Part shown: positions 1 through 8,551 of the stretch, one piece after another
Layout of the letters: each line of letters starts with the position of its first letter
Position numbering within the stretch: position 1 is the stretch's first letter
From: Streptomyces sp. Edi4
GTDB lineage: Bacteria > Actinomycetota > Actinomycetes > Streptomycetales > Streptomycetaceae
Length of the DNA stretch: 64,000 bases
Direction of reading: 5' to 3'
Assembly (NCBI RefSeq): GCF_040253615.1
Contig: NZ_JBEJGY010000004.1
Span: 1,488,001-1,552,000 of the forward strand
Notes under the pieces: generated by a model
The model's input: the letters and a program-made list of their open reading frames with translations, nothing else
The model's database searches: none
What the model was told of the DNA's origin: nothing
Program-made: the position numbers and the translations under genes

Positions 1-1017
1 GCCGAAGGCGAACCCGCTGTACTTCTCGGGGTCCACGCCGCAGGCGGTCAGCACCTTGGGGTTGACCATGCCGCAGCCGCCGAGCTCGATCCAGCCCTCG
101 GAGGAGCAGGTGCGGCACGGGCGGTCCGGGTTGCCCACGGACTCGCCCCGGCACACGTAACAGACCATGTCCATCTCGGCGGACGGCTCGGTGAAGGGGA
201 AGAAGTTCGGCCGCAGGCGCGTCTTCATGTCCTCGCCGAACAGCGCCTTGACCATGTGGTCGAGGGTGCCCTTGAGGTCGGCCATGGTCAGGCCCTCGTC
301 CACGGCCAGCAGCTCGACCTGGTGGAAGACCGGGCTGTGCGTGGCGTCCAGCTCGTCGGTGCGGTACACCCGGCCGGGGCAGATCACGTACACCGGGGGC
401 TCGCCGCGCAGCAGCGAGCGGACCTGCACGGGCGAGGTGTGCGTGCGCAGGACGACACCGGAGCCCGCGGCGCCCTCGGGGCCCCGCACGAAGAAGGTGT
501 CGTGCTCGGTGCGGGCCGGGTGGTCGGGGCCGATGTTGAGCGCGTCGAAGGTGAACCACTCGGCTTCGGCCTGGGGACCCTCGGCGACCTCGTAGCCCAT
601 GGCGACGAAGACGTCCTCGATGCGCTCCGAGAGCGTGGTCAGCGGGTGGCGGGCACCGGCCGGGACGCGGTCGTGGGGCAGCGTGACGTCCACGGCCTCC
701 TCGACCAGGACCCGGGCGTCCCGCTCGTCCTCCAGCTCGGCCTGGCGGGCGGCCAGCGCCTTGTTCACGGCGCCGCGGGCCATGCCCACGAGCTTGCCGG
801 CCGCGGCCTTGGCCTGCGGCGGCAGCGCGCCGATCTCGCGGTTGGCGAGCGAGAGGGGCGAGGTGCCTGCGGTGTGCGCGGTCTTCGCCTGGGCGAGCTC
901 GTCGAGGTCGCGGGCGGCGGCGAAGGCGGCAAGCGCCTCGTCCCGCATGCGCTCGATCTCTTCCGGTTTCAGCGCCTCGACCTCGACAGGGTCGTACGAC
1001 TTGTTAGGTGCCGACAT
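1..1017 (-). CDS. pheS: Phenylalanyl-tRNA synthetase alpha subunit (3' end outside window)
   Basis: Catalytic subunit of the alpha2beta2 enzyme that charges tRNA-Phe in the cytoplasm. The translation begins MSAPNKSYDPVEVEAL at an ATG (1015-1017) preceded by a purine-rich GGGAAGAG. An N-terminal helical tRNA-binding arm is followed by the class II synthetase core: motif 2 lies around PVYVICPGRVYRTDELDATH and is followed by HSPVFHQVE. The frame runs off the left edge, so the C-terminal motif 3 is not visible. pheT normally follows directly and would lie outside the window. Family assignment is secure. Confidence 0.96.
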   Translation of the reverse strand, partial: MSAPNKSYDPVEVEALKPEEIERMRDEALAAFAAARDLDELAQAKTAHTAGTSPLSLANREIGALPPQAKAAAGKLVGMARGAVNKALAARQAELEDERDARVLVEEAVDVTLPHDRVPAGARHPLTTLSERIEDVFVAMGYEVAEGPQAEAEWFTFDALNIGPDHPARTEHDTFFVRGPEGAAGSGVVLRTHTSPVQVRSLLRGEPPVYVICPGRVYRTDELDATHSPVFHQVELLAVDEGLTMADLKGTLDHMVKALFGEDMKTRLRPNFFPFTEPSAEMDMVCYVCRGESVGNPDRPCRTCSSEGWIELGGCGMVNPKVLTACGVDPEKYSGFAFG

Positions 1018-1040
1018 CTCTTCCCGTGCTTCCGATTGGC

Positions 1041-1077
1041 CCCCAGCTCACACTGGGAGGTGCCCCCAGGCCGGGGG
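1041..1077 (-). promoter_or_regulatory. Two short hairpins in the pheS leader
   Basis: Between pheS and the kinase gene two small inverted repeats lie just upstream of the pheS start: CCCAG/CTGGG at 1042-1057 and CCCCC/GGGGG at 1063-1077. No T-box features (specifier loop, conserved T-box sequence) are visible. They may affect pheS expression or simply be GC-rich intergenic hairpins; the function is unknown. Confidence 0.3.
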
Positions 1078-1190
1078 TCCCCGCGACCGCGACAGCGATA
1101 CCGCGACAAGCGCGCGGACACAAACGCGCCAAAGGTCGAGTCTAACGGGGTGGTGGAATGCGAGTGCGCCCGTGGCGGCTCGGGGGCGGT

Positions 1191-2360
1191 CTACTGGAGA
1201 TACGCCGGAGCGCCGACGGGCAGGATAAATCGGAACTGGGCGCCGCCGCCCGGGCCGCGGCCGACCGTGATGGTGCCGCCGTGCGCTTCGACGATGCCCT
1301 TGACGATGTAGAGGCCGAGGCCGGTCCCGCCGCGCTTGCTCCCCCGCCAGAAGCGGGTGAAGACACGGCCCATCGACTCCTCGGGGATGCCGGGACCTTC
1401 GTCGCTCACGGTGACGGCCGTTCCCTTCTCGTCGTGCTCGTCGATACGCAGTGGCGCGGGCGCCACCTCGATGGTGACAGTTCCCTCACCGTGGCGCACC
1501 GCGTTTTCCAGCAGGTTGCCTAGCACCTGGTCGATCTTGTCGGGGTCGGCCCACAGATCGGGCAGCGGGCACAGGACCCGCACGAGGAAGCGGTCCGGGG
1601 CCTGGCCCGATGCGACATGGGCCTGGAGGTGGCGGCCGACGGCGGCCGGCATGTCGACGGGCTGACGTCGCACTTCGAGGCGGCCGGAGTCGATGCGCGA
1701 GATGTCCAGGAGTTCGGCGATGAGCCGGGTGACGCGGTTGGCGTCGGCGTCGACGGTCTCCAGCATCAGCCGCTTCTGCGCGTCCGTGAACCGTTCCCAC
1801 TTGGCGAGCAGCGTCGCGGTGAAGCCCTTGACGGAGGTCAGCGGGGAGCGCAGCTCGTGGGCGACGGTGGCGATGAGCTCGGCGTGCGAGCGTTCGGTGC
1901 GCCGCCTGGCCTCGGTGGAGCGCAGGCTGACCACGACCCGGCGCACCGGCCCGGTGGGGTTTTCGCGTACGTACCGCGCGGAGACCAGCACTTCGCGCCC
2001 GCCGGGCAGCAGCAGATTGCGTTCGGGCTGGCCGGTCCGGATGGCGAGGCCGCCGTAGGGGTCGGTGAGCTGCCACCAGCGGCGGCCCTTGAGGTCTTCC
2101 AAGGGCAGCGCCCGCTCCAGCGGGAAGCCGAGGGCTTGGTGCTGGCGAATCGCGGTGATTCTGACGGCGGCGGCGTTGAAACAGATCACCCGCCCCTTGT
2201 CGTCGGCGACCACAATGCCGTCGGGCAGGTCGTCGGGGTCGAAGCCGAGAACGCCGGGAGCGCCGAGAACCCCAGGAACCCCGTGAACCCCGACGCCGCC
2301 GGGGCGGCCGGACGGGCGGGGCGCGGCGCCCTCGCCGGTGCTGCTCATGCCGACACCCAT
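1191..2360 (-). CDS. Cytoplasmic PAS-domain sensor histidine kinase
   Basis: Two-component sensor kinase with no membrane segment. After a Gly/Val/Pro-rich N-terminus (about 1-40) comes a PAS domain (about 41-150), then a HisKA domain with phospho-acceptor His168 in TVAHELRSPL. A HATPase domain follows, with N box LGNLLENAVRHG, G1 DEGPGIP and G2 GGTGLGLYIVKG near the end. Length 389 aa; ATG at 2346-2348 (MSSTGEG) is an alternative start. No response regulator is adjacent, so its partner is unknown. The ligand of the PAS domain cannot be read from sequence. Confidence 0.9.
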   Translation of the reverse strand: MGVGMSSTGEGAAPRPSGRPGGVGVHGVPGVLGAPGVLGFDPDDLPDGIVVADDKGRVICFNAAAVRITAIRQHQALGFPLERALPLEDLKGRRWWQLTDPYGGLAIRTGQPERNLLLPGGREVLVSARYVRENPTGPVRRVVVSLRSTEARRRTERSHAELIATVAHELRSPLTSVKGFTATLLAKWERFTDAQKRLMLETVDADANRVTRLIAELLDISRIDSGRLEVRRQPVDMPAAVGRHLQAHVASGQAPDRFLVRVLCPLPDLWADPDKIDQVLGNLLENAVRHGEGTVTIEVAPAPLRIDEHDEKGTAVTVSDEGPGIPEESMGRVFTRFWRGSKRGGTGLGLYIVKGIVEAHGGTITVGRGPGGGAQFRFILPVGAPAYLQ

Positions 2361-2414
2361 CCCCGTACCCCACCTCTCCGAAGCGCTCAGTGGGCCCCCG
2401 AGCCCGACACCCTA

Positions 2415-3269
2415 CTAGGCGGAGGTCACGGAGCGGCACCCTGCGGGAGCGCGCTGCGCACGGGCGGAGGCGTAGAGACATACGGCGGCGGCGGTGGCGA
2501 GGTTCAGGCTTTCGGCCTTGCCGTGGATCGGCACGCGTACCACGGCGTCGGCGAGGGCGCGGGTCTCCTCGGGCAGGCCCCACGCCTCGTTGCCGAAGAT
2601 CCACGCGGTGGGCCCGCCCATTGTGCCCGCGTCCAGCTCGGCGTCGAGGTCGTCCGAGCCCGCGCCGTCGGCCGCAAGGATCCGTACGCCCGCGTCCCGC
2701 AGCCCCTGGACGGCCTGCTCCACCGGGACGCCGACGGCGACCGGCAGATGGAAGAGCGAACCGACCGAGGCGCGTACGGACTTGGGGTTGTAGAGGTCGA
2801 CGGAGGCGTCGGTGAGCACGACCGCGTCGGCGCCCGCGGCGTCCGCGCAGCGCAGGACGGTGCCGGCGTTGCCGGGGTCGCGGACGTGCGCGAGCACGGC
2901 GACCAGCTTGGGCCGCGCCTTGAGGATCTCCTCGAACGGCGAGTCCAGGAAGCGGCAGACGCCGACCAGGCCCTGCGGGGTGACGGTCTGGGAGACCTCG
3001 GCCAGGACCTCGTCGTCGGCGTAGTGCACCCGGGCACCCGCTTGGCGGGCGGCGGCCACGATGTCGGCGTAGCGCTCGGCGGCCTCGACGGTGGTGAACA
3101 GCTCGGTCAGGGTGGCCTCGCCGCCGCTGCGGTGCTCGACGGCCTCGCGCACAGCCTGCGGCCCCTCGGCGATGAACCGGCGTTCCTTGCCCCGGAAGTT
3201 GCGCCGGGCGAGCCGCTTCGCGGCGGCGACGCGGGGGGAACGGGAGGAGATCAGCTCGGGGCTGGGCAT
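2415..3269 (-). CDS. TrmH/SpoU-family RNA 2'-O-methyltransferase
   Basis: AdoMet-dependent 2'-O-ribose methyltransferase of the SPOUT class, acting on rRNA or tRNA. The start is the ATG at 3267-3269 (MPSPELISSRSPRVAAAKRL). The first third (residues about 10-110) is an L30e-like substrate-binding domain. The SPOUT domain carries the three family motifs: HVRDPGNAGTVLR, IFGNEAWGLPEE and VPIHGKAESLNLATAAAVCLY. The reading frame stays open upstream through the repeat array to 4238, but that extension is low-complexity repeat translation and is not part of the protein. The exact target nucleotide is unknown. The gene sits between pheS and rplT, as is usual in actinobacteria. Confidence 0.92.
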   Translation of the reverse strand: MPSPELISSRSPRVAAAKRLARRNFRGKERRFIAEGPQAVREAVEHRSGGEATLTELFTTVEAAERYADIVAAARQAGARVHYADDEVLAEVSQTVTPQGLVGVCRFLDSPFEEILKARPKLVAVLAHVRDPGNAGTVLRCADAAGADAVVLTDASVDLYNPKSVRASVGSLFHLPVAVGVPVEQAVQGLRDAGVRILAADGAGSDDLDAELDAGTMGGPTAWIFGNEAWGLPEETRALADAVVRVPIHGKAESLNLATAAAVCLYASARAQRAPAGCRSVTSA

Positions 3270-3537
3270 GTACGCGGTCTCTCTACGAGGTGGCGGGCGG
3301 GGGGTGGATCCGGGACGCCGTCCCGGACGGGGACTTGCGCCCCGCCCCGGGGGCCCTCGTCCCGAAGGGCTCCCCCCTGGGAGGAGCCTCGTCTTGGGCC
3401 GGCCCCCGGACCCCCCGAAAACCCGGGGTCCGGGACGCACCCACCGAGGGGGGCGGCAGGACCGCCGGAGCGACTTCGAGGAACGTACCCCCCGCCGACC
3501 GGCCACACCCGCCGAAGCCCGGAGCCGGACCCACCGT

Positions 3538-4212
3538 AGCGGGGTCCCGGGGCGCGACCCCGGAGGCGGGGGCGTGGCCCCTGAGGCGGGGTCCGGGGAC
3601 GTGGCCCCGGAGGCGGGGTCCGGAGGCACGACCCCCGAGACGGGGTCCCGGAGGCACAACCCCGAGACGGGGTCCCGGAGGCACAACCCCGAGACGGGGT
3701 CCCGGAGGCACGACCCCCAAGACGGACGCCCGGGGGCACGACCCCCAAGACGGGGTCCCGGAGGCACGACCCCCGAGACGGGGTCCCGGAGGCACAACCC
3801 CGAGACCGAGGCTCGGAGGCACGCCCCCCAAGACGGACGCGGGCACGACCCCCGAGAGGGGGGTACAGGGGCACGCCCCCCGACACGGACGCCCGGAGAC
3901 ACAACCCCCGAGACGGAGGTTCGGAGGCACAGCCCCCGGGGCGAAACCCCAGAGGCACGGCCCCCAAGACGGAGCCCCGGAGGCACGCCCCCGAGACGGA
4001 GCCCCGGGGGCACGACCCCCAAGACGCGGGGGCCCGGGGGCACGACCCCCAAGACGGACGCCGGGGGGCACGGCCCCCGAGACGGGGGTGCAGGAGCACG
4101 CCCCCCGAGGCAGGGGCCCGGGGGCACGGGGGCACAGCCCCGAAACGGGGGTTCGGGGGCACGCCCCCCGAGGCGGGCTTTCGGGGGCGCAGCCCCCGAG
4201 GGGCCCGGGCCC
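3538..4212. repeat. Degenerate ~28-bp palindromic tandem repeat array
   Basis: About two dozen imperfect units of roughly 28 bp fill the gap between the methyltransferase start and rplT. The consensus is close to CGGAGGCACGACCCCCGAG followed by ACGGGGTCC. Units vary at the CACGA/CACAA/CACGC positions and in gagac/aagac. Each unit has CCCC and GGGG blocks, so it can fold into a small hairpin. Between 3270 and 3537 I see no gene, only GC-rich sequence. Long open frames across the array on both strands arise from composition and are not genes. Confidence 0.85.
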
Positions 4213-4221
4213 CCAACGCGT

Positions 4222-4254
4222 CCGGACCCGCAGGCCATCGGCCTGCGGGTCCGG
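4222..4254 (-). terminator. Hairpin terminator downstream of rplT
   Basis: Perfect 15-bp inverted repeat CCGGACCCGCAGGCC with a 3-nt loop, starting 26 bp past the rplT stop on the minus strand. There is no clear U-tract, as is common for Streptomyces terminators. It would end the infC-rpmI-rplT transcript. Confidence 0.7.
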
Positions 4255-4279
4255 TCCGGCTCAACAAGCCGTCAGGCGC

Positions 4280-4663
4280 TTACGCGGCCTTCGGGGCGTT
4301 GACGTCGCTCGGGAGGGCCTTCTGGGCCACCTCGACGAGCGCGGCGAACGCGTTGGCGTCGTTGACGGCCAGCTCCGCGAGGATCTTGCGGTCCACCTCG
4401 ATGTTGGCGGCCTTCAGACCCTGGATGAGGCGGTTGTACGTCATGCCGTTCTGGCGGGCAGCGGCGTTGATGCGCTGGATCCACAGCTGACGGAAGTCGC
4501 CCTTGCGCTTCTTGCGGTCGTTGTAGTTGTAGACCAGCGAGTGGGTGACCTGCTCCTTGGCCTTGCGGTACAGGCGCGAACGCTGACCGCGGTAGCCGGA
4601 GGCCGCCTCGAGGATCGCCCGGCGCTTCTTGTGGGCGTTGACTGCCCGCTTGACGCGTGCCAC
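4280..4663 (-). CDS. rplT: 50S ribosomal protein L20
   Basis: Large-subunit protein required for early 50S assembly. The 127-aa protein begins with a GTG start ([15 protein letters not shown]) placed after AAGGAG with good spacing. The conserved basic N-terminal extension is followed by the globular domain ([20 protein letters not shown]). It is the last gene of infC-rpmI-rplT. In Bacillus L20 represses its own operon through the leader; whether that holds here cannot be told from this sequence alone. Confidence 0.98.
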   Translation of the reverse strand: MARVKRAVNAHKKRRAILEAASGYRGQRSRLYRKAKEQVTHSLVYNYNDRKKRKGDFRQLWIQRINAAARQNGMTYNRLIQGLKAANIEVDRKILAELAVNDANAFAALVEVAQKALPSDVNAPKAA

Positions 4664-4732
4664 TTGTTTAACTCCTTGTAGCGGGGCCGTGGTTGGACTC
4701 ACACGGCCCGAAATCGAATGGGTCCCGGTCTC

Positions 4733-4770
4733 GACGTTCCGCCTCCGACGGAGGGAGGCGGAGGAACGTC
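4733..4770 (-). other. Hairpin between rpmI and rplT
   Basis: Inverted repeat GACGTTCC/GGAACGTC with inner CCTCC/GGAGG arms, spanning the rpmI stop codon and the start of the rpmI-rplT spacer. It could act as a processing or attenuation site that sets the L35:L20 ratio. This is inference from structure only. Confidence 0.4.
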
Positions 4771-4963
4771 ACTTGCCGAGAAGCTTCTTGATCTTCTTGG
4801 CGTCGGCCGGAGCCACGACGACCGTGCCCGTCAGCGAGCGGGTCTTCTTGGACGACTTGTGCTCGAGCAGGTGGCGCTTGCCGGCACGCTCACGAAGCAC
4901 CTTGCCAGAGCCGGTGATCTTGAAGCGCTTGCTGGTACCGCTGTGCGACTTGTTCTTCGGCAT
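4769..4963 (-). CDS. rpmI: 50S ribosomal protein L35
   Basis: Small basic 64-aa ribosomal protein beginning [15 protein letters not shown] and ending [10 protein letters not shown], the normal family length and signature. The ATG start is preceded by GAGGAGATAACGGCGCT, a strong ribosome-binding site. Middle gene of infC-rpmI-rplT, about 100 bp from each neighbour. Confidence 0.98.
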   Translation of the reverse strand: MPKNKSHSGTSKRFKITGSGKVLRERAGKRHLLEHKSSKKTRSLTGTVVVAPADAKKIKKLLGK

Positions 4964-5067
4964 AGCGCCGTTATCTCCTCGTCAGTGGCGCTCCCAGCCG
5001 GTCCGGGGACCGGCGCGCGGGAGCGTCATATATGTCGGTTTGATGTCCGGAACGGGCTGTCCCGGAA

Positions 5068-5721
5068 TCAGGCCTCGGCGGGGTGTTCCTCGGCCACGGC
5101 CTCGGTGGCGGGCTCGTCCTCGACGGACTCGTCCGCCGGGGCCGACTGACCCTGGCGCTCGGCCTTGCGGGCCGCCTGGGCCTCGCGGGCCTCGGCCATC
5201 GCCTCGGTCTTCTTCTTGTGCGGACCGAGAACCATGATCATGTTCCGGCCGTCCTGCTTCGGGCTGGACTCGACGAAGCCGAGGTCCTCCACGTCCGAGG
5301 CGAGACGCTGGAGCAGGCGGTAGCCGAGCTCCGGCCGGGACTGCTCACGACCGCGGAACATGATCGTGATCTTGACCTTGTCGCCCTGCTTGAGGAACCG
5401 GACGACGTGACCCTTCTTGGTGTCATAGTCGTGCGGGTCGATCTTCGGCCGGAGCTTCATCTCCTTGATGACCGTGTGCGCCTGGTTCTTGCGCGCCTCA
5501 CGGGCCTTCATGGCCGACTCGTACTTGAACTTCCCGTAGTCCATGAGCTTGCACACGGGCGGACGGGCGGTCGCCGCGACCTCGACCAGGTCGAGGTCAT
5601 ACTCCTGGGCGAGCTCCAGGGCCTTGGCAAGCGGAACGATTCCGACCTGCTCGCCGCTGGGGCCGACAAGTCGGACCTCGGGAACGCGAATCCGGTCGTT
5701 GATGCGGGGCTCGGCGCTGAT
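5068..5721 (-). CDS. infC: Translation initiation factor IF-3, apparently starting at AUC
   Basis: IF-3 binds the 30S subunit, checks start-codon pairing and prevents premature 50S joining. The protein reads [20 protein letters not shown] through the N-domain, linker and C-domain ([20 protein letters not shown]), then an acidic Glu/Ala-rich tail typical of Streptomyces (217 aa). No ATG, GTG or TTG occurs in frame before the GTG of [11 protein letters not shown] (5556), which would remove most of the N-domain. An in-frame TGA lies at 5731-5733. The only sensible start is ATC at 5719-5721, four bases after AGGAGG. E. coli infC starts at AUU for autoregulation, so a non-canonical start is expected for this family. 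Confidence 0.93.
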   Translation of the reverse strand: MSAEPRINDRIRVPEVRLVGPSGEQVGIVPLAKALELAQEYDLDLVEVAATARPPVCKLMDYGKFKYESAMKAREARKNQAHTVIKEMKLRPKIDPHDYDTKKGHVVRFLKQGDKVKITIMFRGREQSRPELGYRLLQRLASDVEDLGFVESSPKQDGRNMIMVLGPHKKKTEAMAEAREAQAARKAERQGQSAPADESVEDEPATEAVAEEHPAEA

Positions 5722-5803
5722 GGATCCTCCTCAGTAGCACCACACGACTGCCTGGCAGGCAGCCGCGTACGTCTGGATGACGTGACCAACCGCCGCGAGG
5801 CAC

Positions 5804-5834
5804 AAAAAATGCCCCGGACGGACACAGGCGGGGC
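5804..5834 (-). terminator. Intrinsic terminator/attenuator in the infC leader
   Basis: On the minus strand a GCCCCG/CGGGGC stem with a 12-nt loop is followed by A and six consecutive T residues, about 83 nt before the infC start. U-tract terminators are rare in this window, so this one stands out. It lies inside the leader rather than after a gene, which suggests attenuation of infC-rpmI-rplT. Confidence 0.6.
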
Positions 5835-6017
5835 TCCAAGAAAACCGGAACACACGCCGCGGGTCCACCGCGGGGCGCACATCGGGCGGCTCCATCGTCC
5901 GTACGGAACGATGGGGGCCACCTGACCGGATGACCCGCCTCCCGTGAGGGTGGCCGGGTGGGAGATCGGAGCCTCCACTTGTGGGCCGGGCACACGTGCC
6001 TGGCCGGTCGTTACACA

Positions 6018-6047
6018 AGGTTAGCAGCAACCCGGCGCAGGGACCAA
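6018..6047 (-). promoter_or_regulatory. Candidate promoter for infC-rpmI-rplT
   Basis: On the minus strand TTGGTC (6042-6047) and TAACCT (6018-6023) are separated by 18 bp, a fair match to the housekeeping sigma consensus of Streptomyces. Transcription from here would give a leader of nearly 300 nt before infC. That leader contains an imperfect hairpin around 5892-5914 and the attenuator-like terminator at 5804-5834. Confidence 0.4.
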
Positions 6048-6095
6048 CCGAGCGTGCCGGAGGGGCCGGGTCCGACCAGCGCCTATCGTGGGGGC

Positions 6096-6491
6096 ATGAG
6101 TGAGACGCCCCCCCTGAACACCGCTGCCGCCACCTCCGCCGACGCATCCGCCGGCACCGCCGACTTCGACACCATGACCCGCGACATCGCGGAGGTCCCG
6201 GCGGTCGAGGTGATCGTGACGGTCGCCGTGAACCTGATGAGCGCCGCCGCCGTGAAGCTCGGCCTGACCGAGGAGGGCGACCAGCACAAGGACCTCGACG
6301 AGGCCCGCAAGCTGGTGCACGCCCTGGCCGGCCTCCTGGACGCCGGGGCCACCGAGATCTCCTCCTTCCACGCCGCGCCCCTGCGCGACGGCCTGAAGTC
6401 GCTCCAGCTGGCCTTCCGCGAGGCCTCCCTCGTGCCGGACGCGCCGGGCCAGGGGCCGGGCGAGAAGTACACGGGCGCCGTCTTCGGCTGA
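6096..6491 (+). CDS. DUF1844 family protein
   Basis: 131-aa cytoplasmic protein starting MSETPPLNTAAATSADASAG. A low-complexity Ala/Thr/Ser N-terminus (about 1-28) precedes the conserved helical DUF1844 core (AVEVIVTVAVNLMSAAAVKLGL, then KDLDEARKLVHALAGLLD). It is divergent from infC and shares its promoter region. The family is often found beside infC in actinobacteria, but no biochemical role is established. Confidence 0.88.
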   Translation: MSETPPLNTAAATSADASAGTADFDTMTRDIAEVPAVEVIVTVAVNLMSAAAVKLGLTEEGDQHKDLDEARKLVHALAGLLDAGATEISSFHAAPLRDGLKSLQLAFREASLVPDAPGQGPGEKYTGAVFG

Positions 6492-6534
6492 GCCCTTCCT
6501 CCAGGACCGACGCGCGCACGGGCCGCTCCTCACC

Positions 6535-7263
6535 TCAACGGGTGAACAGCGGCCCGTTCGGCTGTGGGGCCCCGGACGGCAGCACGGCCAGGTCGAGGCC
6601 CCGCACAAGACGGGCCCGCAGGGTCTCGTCGGCGGCGATCAGCTCGGCCACCCGGCGTCCGGCCTCGGCGGGCGCCGCTCCGTCGGCGAGGACCAGGGCG
6701 AGCGTGCCGTCGGCGCTGCCGGGGCCGAGGTGGGCGCGCAGCACCTCGGGGACGGCGGCCACCGCCGAGCGTACCGCCTCGATCACCGCCGGGTCCTGGA
6801 GCGGATCGGCATCGGCGCGCCCCTCGGCCAGGGCGAGCAGGGCCGCACCCTTCAGTTCGTACGCCACCGGCCCCGCCAGGTCGATGACCACGGTGTCCGC
6901 CTTCTCGTGCACGGCGGCCGCGAGCGCCTGGCGCAGCGGGACCGCCACCGGCCGGGCCGCCGGGTCCCACAGCGCGAGCGTCTGGGTCGAGGTGAACGCG
7001 GGCAGCGCCGTGCGCCCGCCCGCCTTCAGGGTGGGCACCGCCATGTCGCTGGTCTTCTCGCGCTTGAGGCCGTGTTCGTCGATCTCGCTCTCACCCAGCA
7101 GCGCGACCACGGGGACCAGCAGCCGCGCCGTGCGCAGCGCGGCGAGCACGCGCGGCTCGGCCGATCTGTCCTCGGCCCAGGCGGCCAGCGCCTCGGTCAG
7201 TTCGGGGGCGGCGGTGCCGTCGTCGTCGGAGAAGCCGGAATCCGGAATGTTCTTGAGCGCCAC
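6535..7263 (-). CDS. SseB-like protein
   Basis: 242-aa cytoplasmic protein starting MALKNIPDSGFSDDDG. Conserved stretches include LLVPVVALLGE, LPAFTSTQTLALWDP and TVVIDLAGP, which match the SseB N-terminal domain family. It lies 53 bp downstream of the mycosin gene and is probably in the same operon. SseB domains occur beside type VII secretion genes in Streptomyces, but the function is unknown. Confidence 0.8.
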   Translation of the reverse strand: MALKNIPDSGFSDDDGTAAPELTEALAAWAEDRSAEPRVLAALRTARLLVPVVALLGESEIDEHGLKREKTSDMAVPTLKAGGRTALPAFTSTQTLALWDPAARPVAVPLRQALAAAVHEKADTVVIDLAGPVAYELKGAALLALAEGRADADPLQDPAVIEAVRSAVAAVPEVLRAHLGPGSADGTLALVLADGAAPAEAGRRVAELIAADETLRARLVRGLDLAVLPSGAPQPNGPLFTR

Positions 7264-7316
7264 GCCATGAGACTAACCGGGCAGGCCTGCCGGTCCCGCA
7301 CGGCCTCCGGACCGGC

Positions 7317-8525
7317 CTACAGCCACTCGCGCGGCGTCTTGACCCGGGTGGAGCGCCACAGCGCCACGCCGGTGGCGAGCAGCAGGACGCCGCCGCCTGC
7401 GGAGAGCGGGGCGAGCCAGTCGCCCGGGTCGTCCGAGGCGGCCGGCACGTCGGGGCCGCCGCCGAAGTAGGTCCTGCCGTACCCGGCGGCCTGGGGGCGT
7501 ACCGCGCCCGGTTTCAGTCCGGCCGCGGCGGCGAGGGCGGCGGCCGGGTCGATCATGCCGTAGCCACGGGCGTCGTCGCGGCCGCCCCGGGGGGAGTCGC
7601 GCGCGGTGTCCTGGAGGAGCTTCTTGATCTGCGCCGGGGTCAGGCCCGGGTCGGCCGAGCGCAGCAGGGCGACGGCGCCGGACACGAAGGCGGAGGCGGC
7701 GCTCGTGCCCCAGCCCTCGTAGTACTTGCGGTCCGGGTCGGCTATCACGACGTCCACGCCGGGTGCGCTGACGGTGGCGTACCAGCGCCGGGTGGAGAAG
7801 GAGGCGTGGGTGCCGTTCTTGTCGACGGCGGCCACCGCGATCACGCCGGGATAGGCGGCCGGGTAGGAGATGTGGTCGCCGGAGTCGCCGCCGTTGCCGG
7901 CCGAGGCCACGACGACGGCGCCCTTGCCGAGCGCGTACTGGATCGCGGCGTCCTCGGCGGGTTCGGGGTGCGCGGAGGCGCTGTCGTCGCCGAGCGAGAG
8001 GTTGATGACGTCGGCGCCGTTGTCGGCGGCCCAGCGGATGCCGTCGGCGAGCGCGCCGCCCTTGGACTCGCGGGCCTGTGCGCGGGCCGGGTCGGTCGAC
8101 TCCAGGATGACGCGGACGGGAAGGATCCTGGCCTCGGGCGCGATGCCGAGCACGCCGGAGCGGTTGTCCGCGCCGTGCCCGTGGCCCGCGATGATCCCGG
8201 CCATGGCGGTGCCGTGCCGGGCCCAGTCGCGGCTGCCGGGCCCCGCGCCGAAGCCGATGAGGTCGTTGCCGGGCAGTACCTGCCCCGCGAGGTCGGGGTG
8301 GTCGGCGTCGACACCGGTGTCCAGGACCGCGACGGTCACGCCCTTGCCCTGGGAGGTGCGCCAGGCCTGCTGGGTGTGCATGGCGCCCAGTTCCCACTGG
8401 CGGTCGCGGATGCCGTCGGCGTGCGCGGGTCCTGCTGCGACGAGCAGGGTGAGCGCGGCGGCGGCGCCCAGCGCGGCCGCGCGGCGCGCCCGGACGACGG
8501 GCACCCGGGCGCGCCGCGCGGTCAT
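7317..8525 (-). CDS. mycP: Mycosin-type membrane-anchored subtilisin protease (S8)
   Basis: Exported serine protease of the type VII secretion mycosin family. The start is the ATG at 8523-8525 (MTARRARVPVV). A signal peptide ends near AGPAHA|DG. The catalytic triad is visible: Asp in VAVLDTGVDADHPDL, His in ARHGTAMAGIIAGHG and Ser in GTSAASAFVSGAVALL, with the oxyanion Asn in VVASAGNGG. A C-terminal transmembrane helix (GGGVLLLATGVALW) is followed by a basic tail. Length 402 aa fits the family. No EsxA/EccC genes are nearby, so it is an orphan mycosin. Confidence 0.88.
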   Translation of the reverse strand: MTARRARVPVVRARRAAALGAAAALTLLVAAGPAHADGIRDRQWELGAMHTQQAWRTSQGKGVTVAVLDTGVDADHPDLAGQVLPGNDLIGFGAGPGSRDWARHGTAMAGIIAGHGHGADNRSGVLGIAPEARILPVRVILESTDPARAQARESKGGALADGIRWAADNGADVINLSLGDDSASAHPEPAEDAAIQYALGKGAVVVASAGNGGDSGDHISYPAAYPGVIAVAAVDKNGTHASFSTRRWYATVSAPGVDVVIADPDRKYYEGWGTSAASAFVSGAVALLRSADPGLTPAQIKKLLQDTARDSPRGGRDDARGYGMIDPAAALAAAAGLKPGAVRPQAAGYGRTYFGGGPDVPAASDDPGDWLAPLSAGGGVLLLATGVALWRSTRVKTPREWL

Positions 8526-8551
8526 CGGCGCTCCAGCCGCCGGTTGCCGGG

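Noticed and set aside
3538..4212. CRISPR array
   Set aside because: Units are adjacent and degenerate with no unique spacers, and no cas genes are present. The same holds for the 19-bp array at 55.1-55.7 kb.
2415..4238. A 607-aa frame that would extend the rRNA methyltransferase far upstream
   Set aside because: The extra 320 residues are repetitive Gly/Pro/Arg/Leu sequence translated from the 28-bp array; the family starts at the ATG near 3269.
5068..5556. Short IF-3 starting at the GTG in [11 protein letters not shown]
   Set aside because: It would remove most of the conserved N-domain, which is fully readable upstream in the same frame down to the AUC codon.
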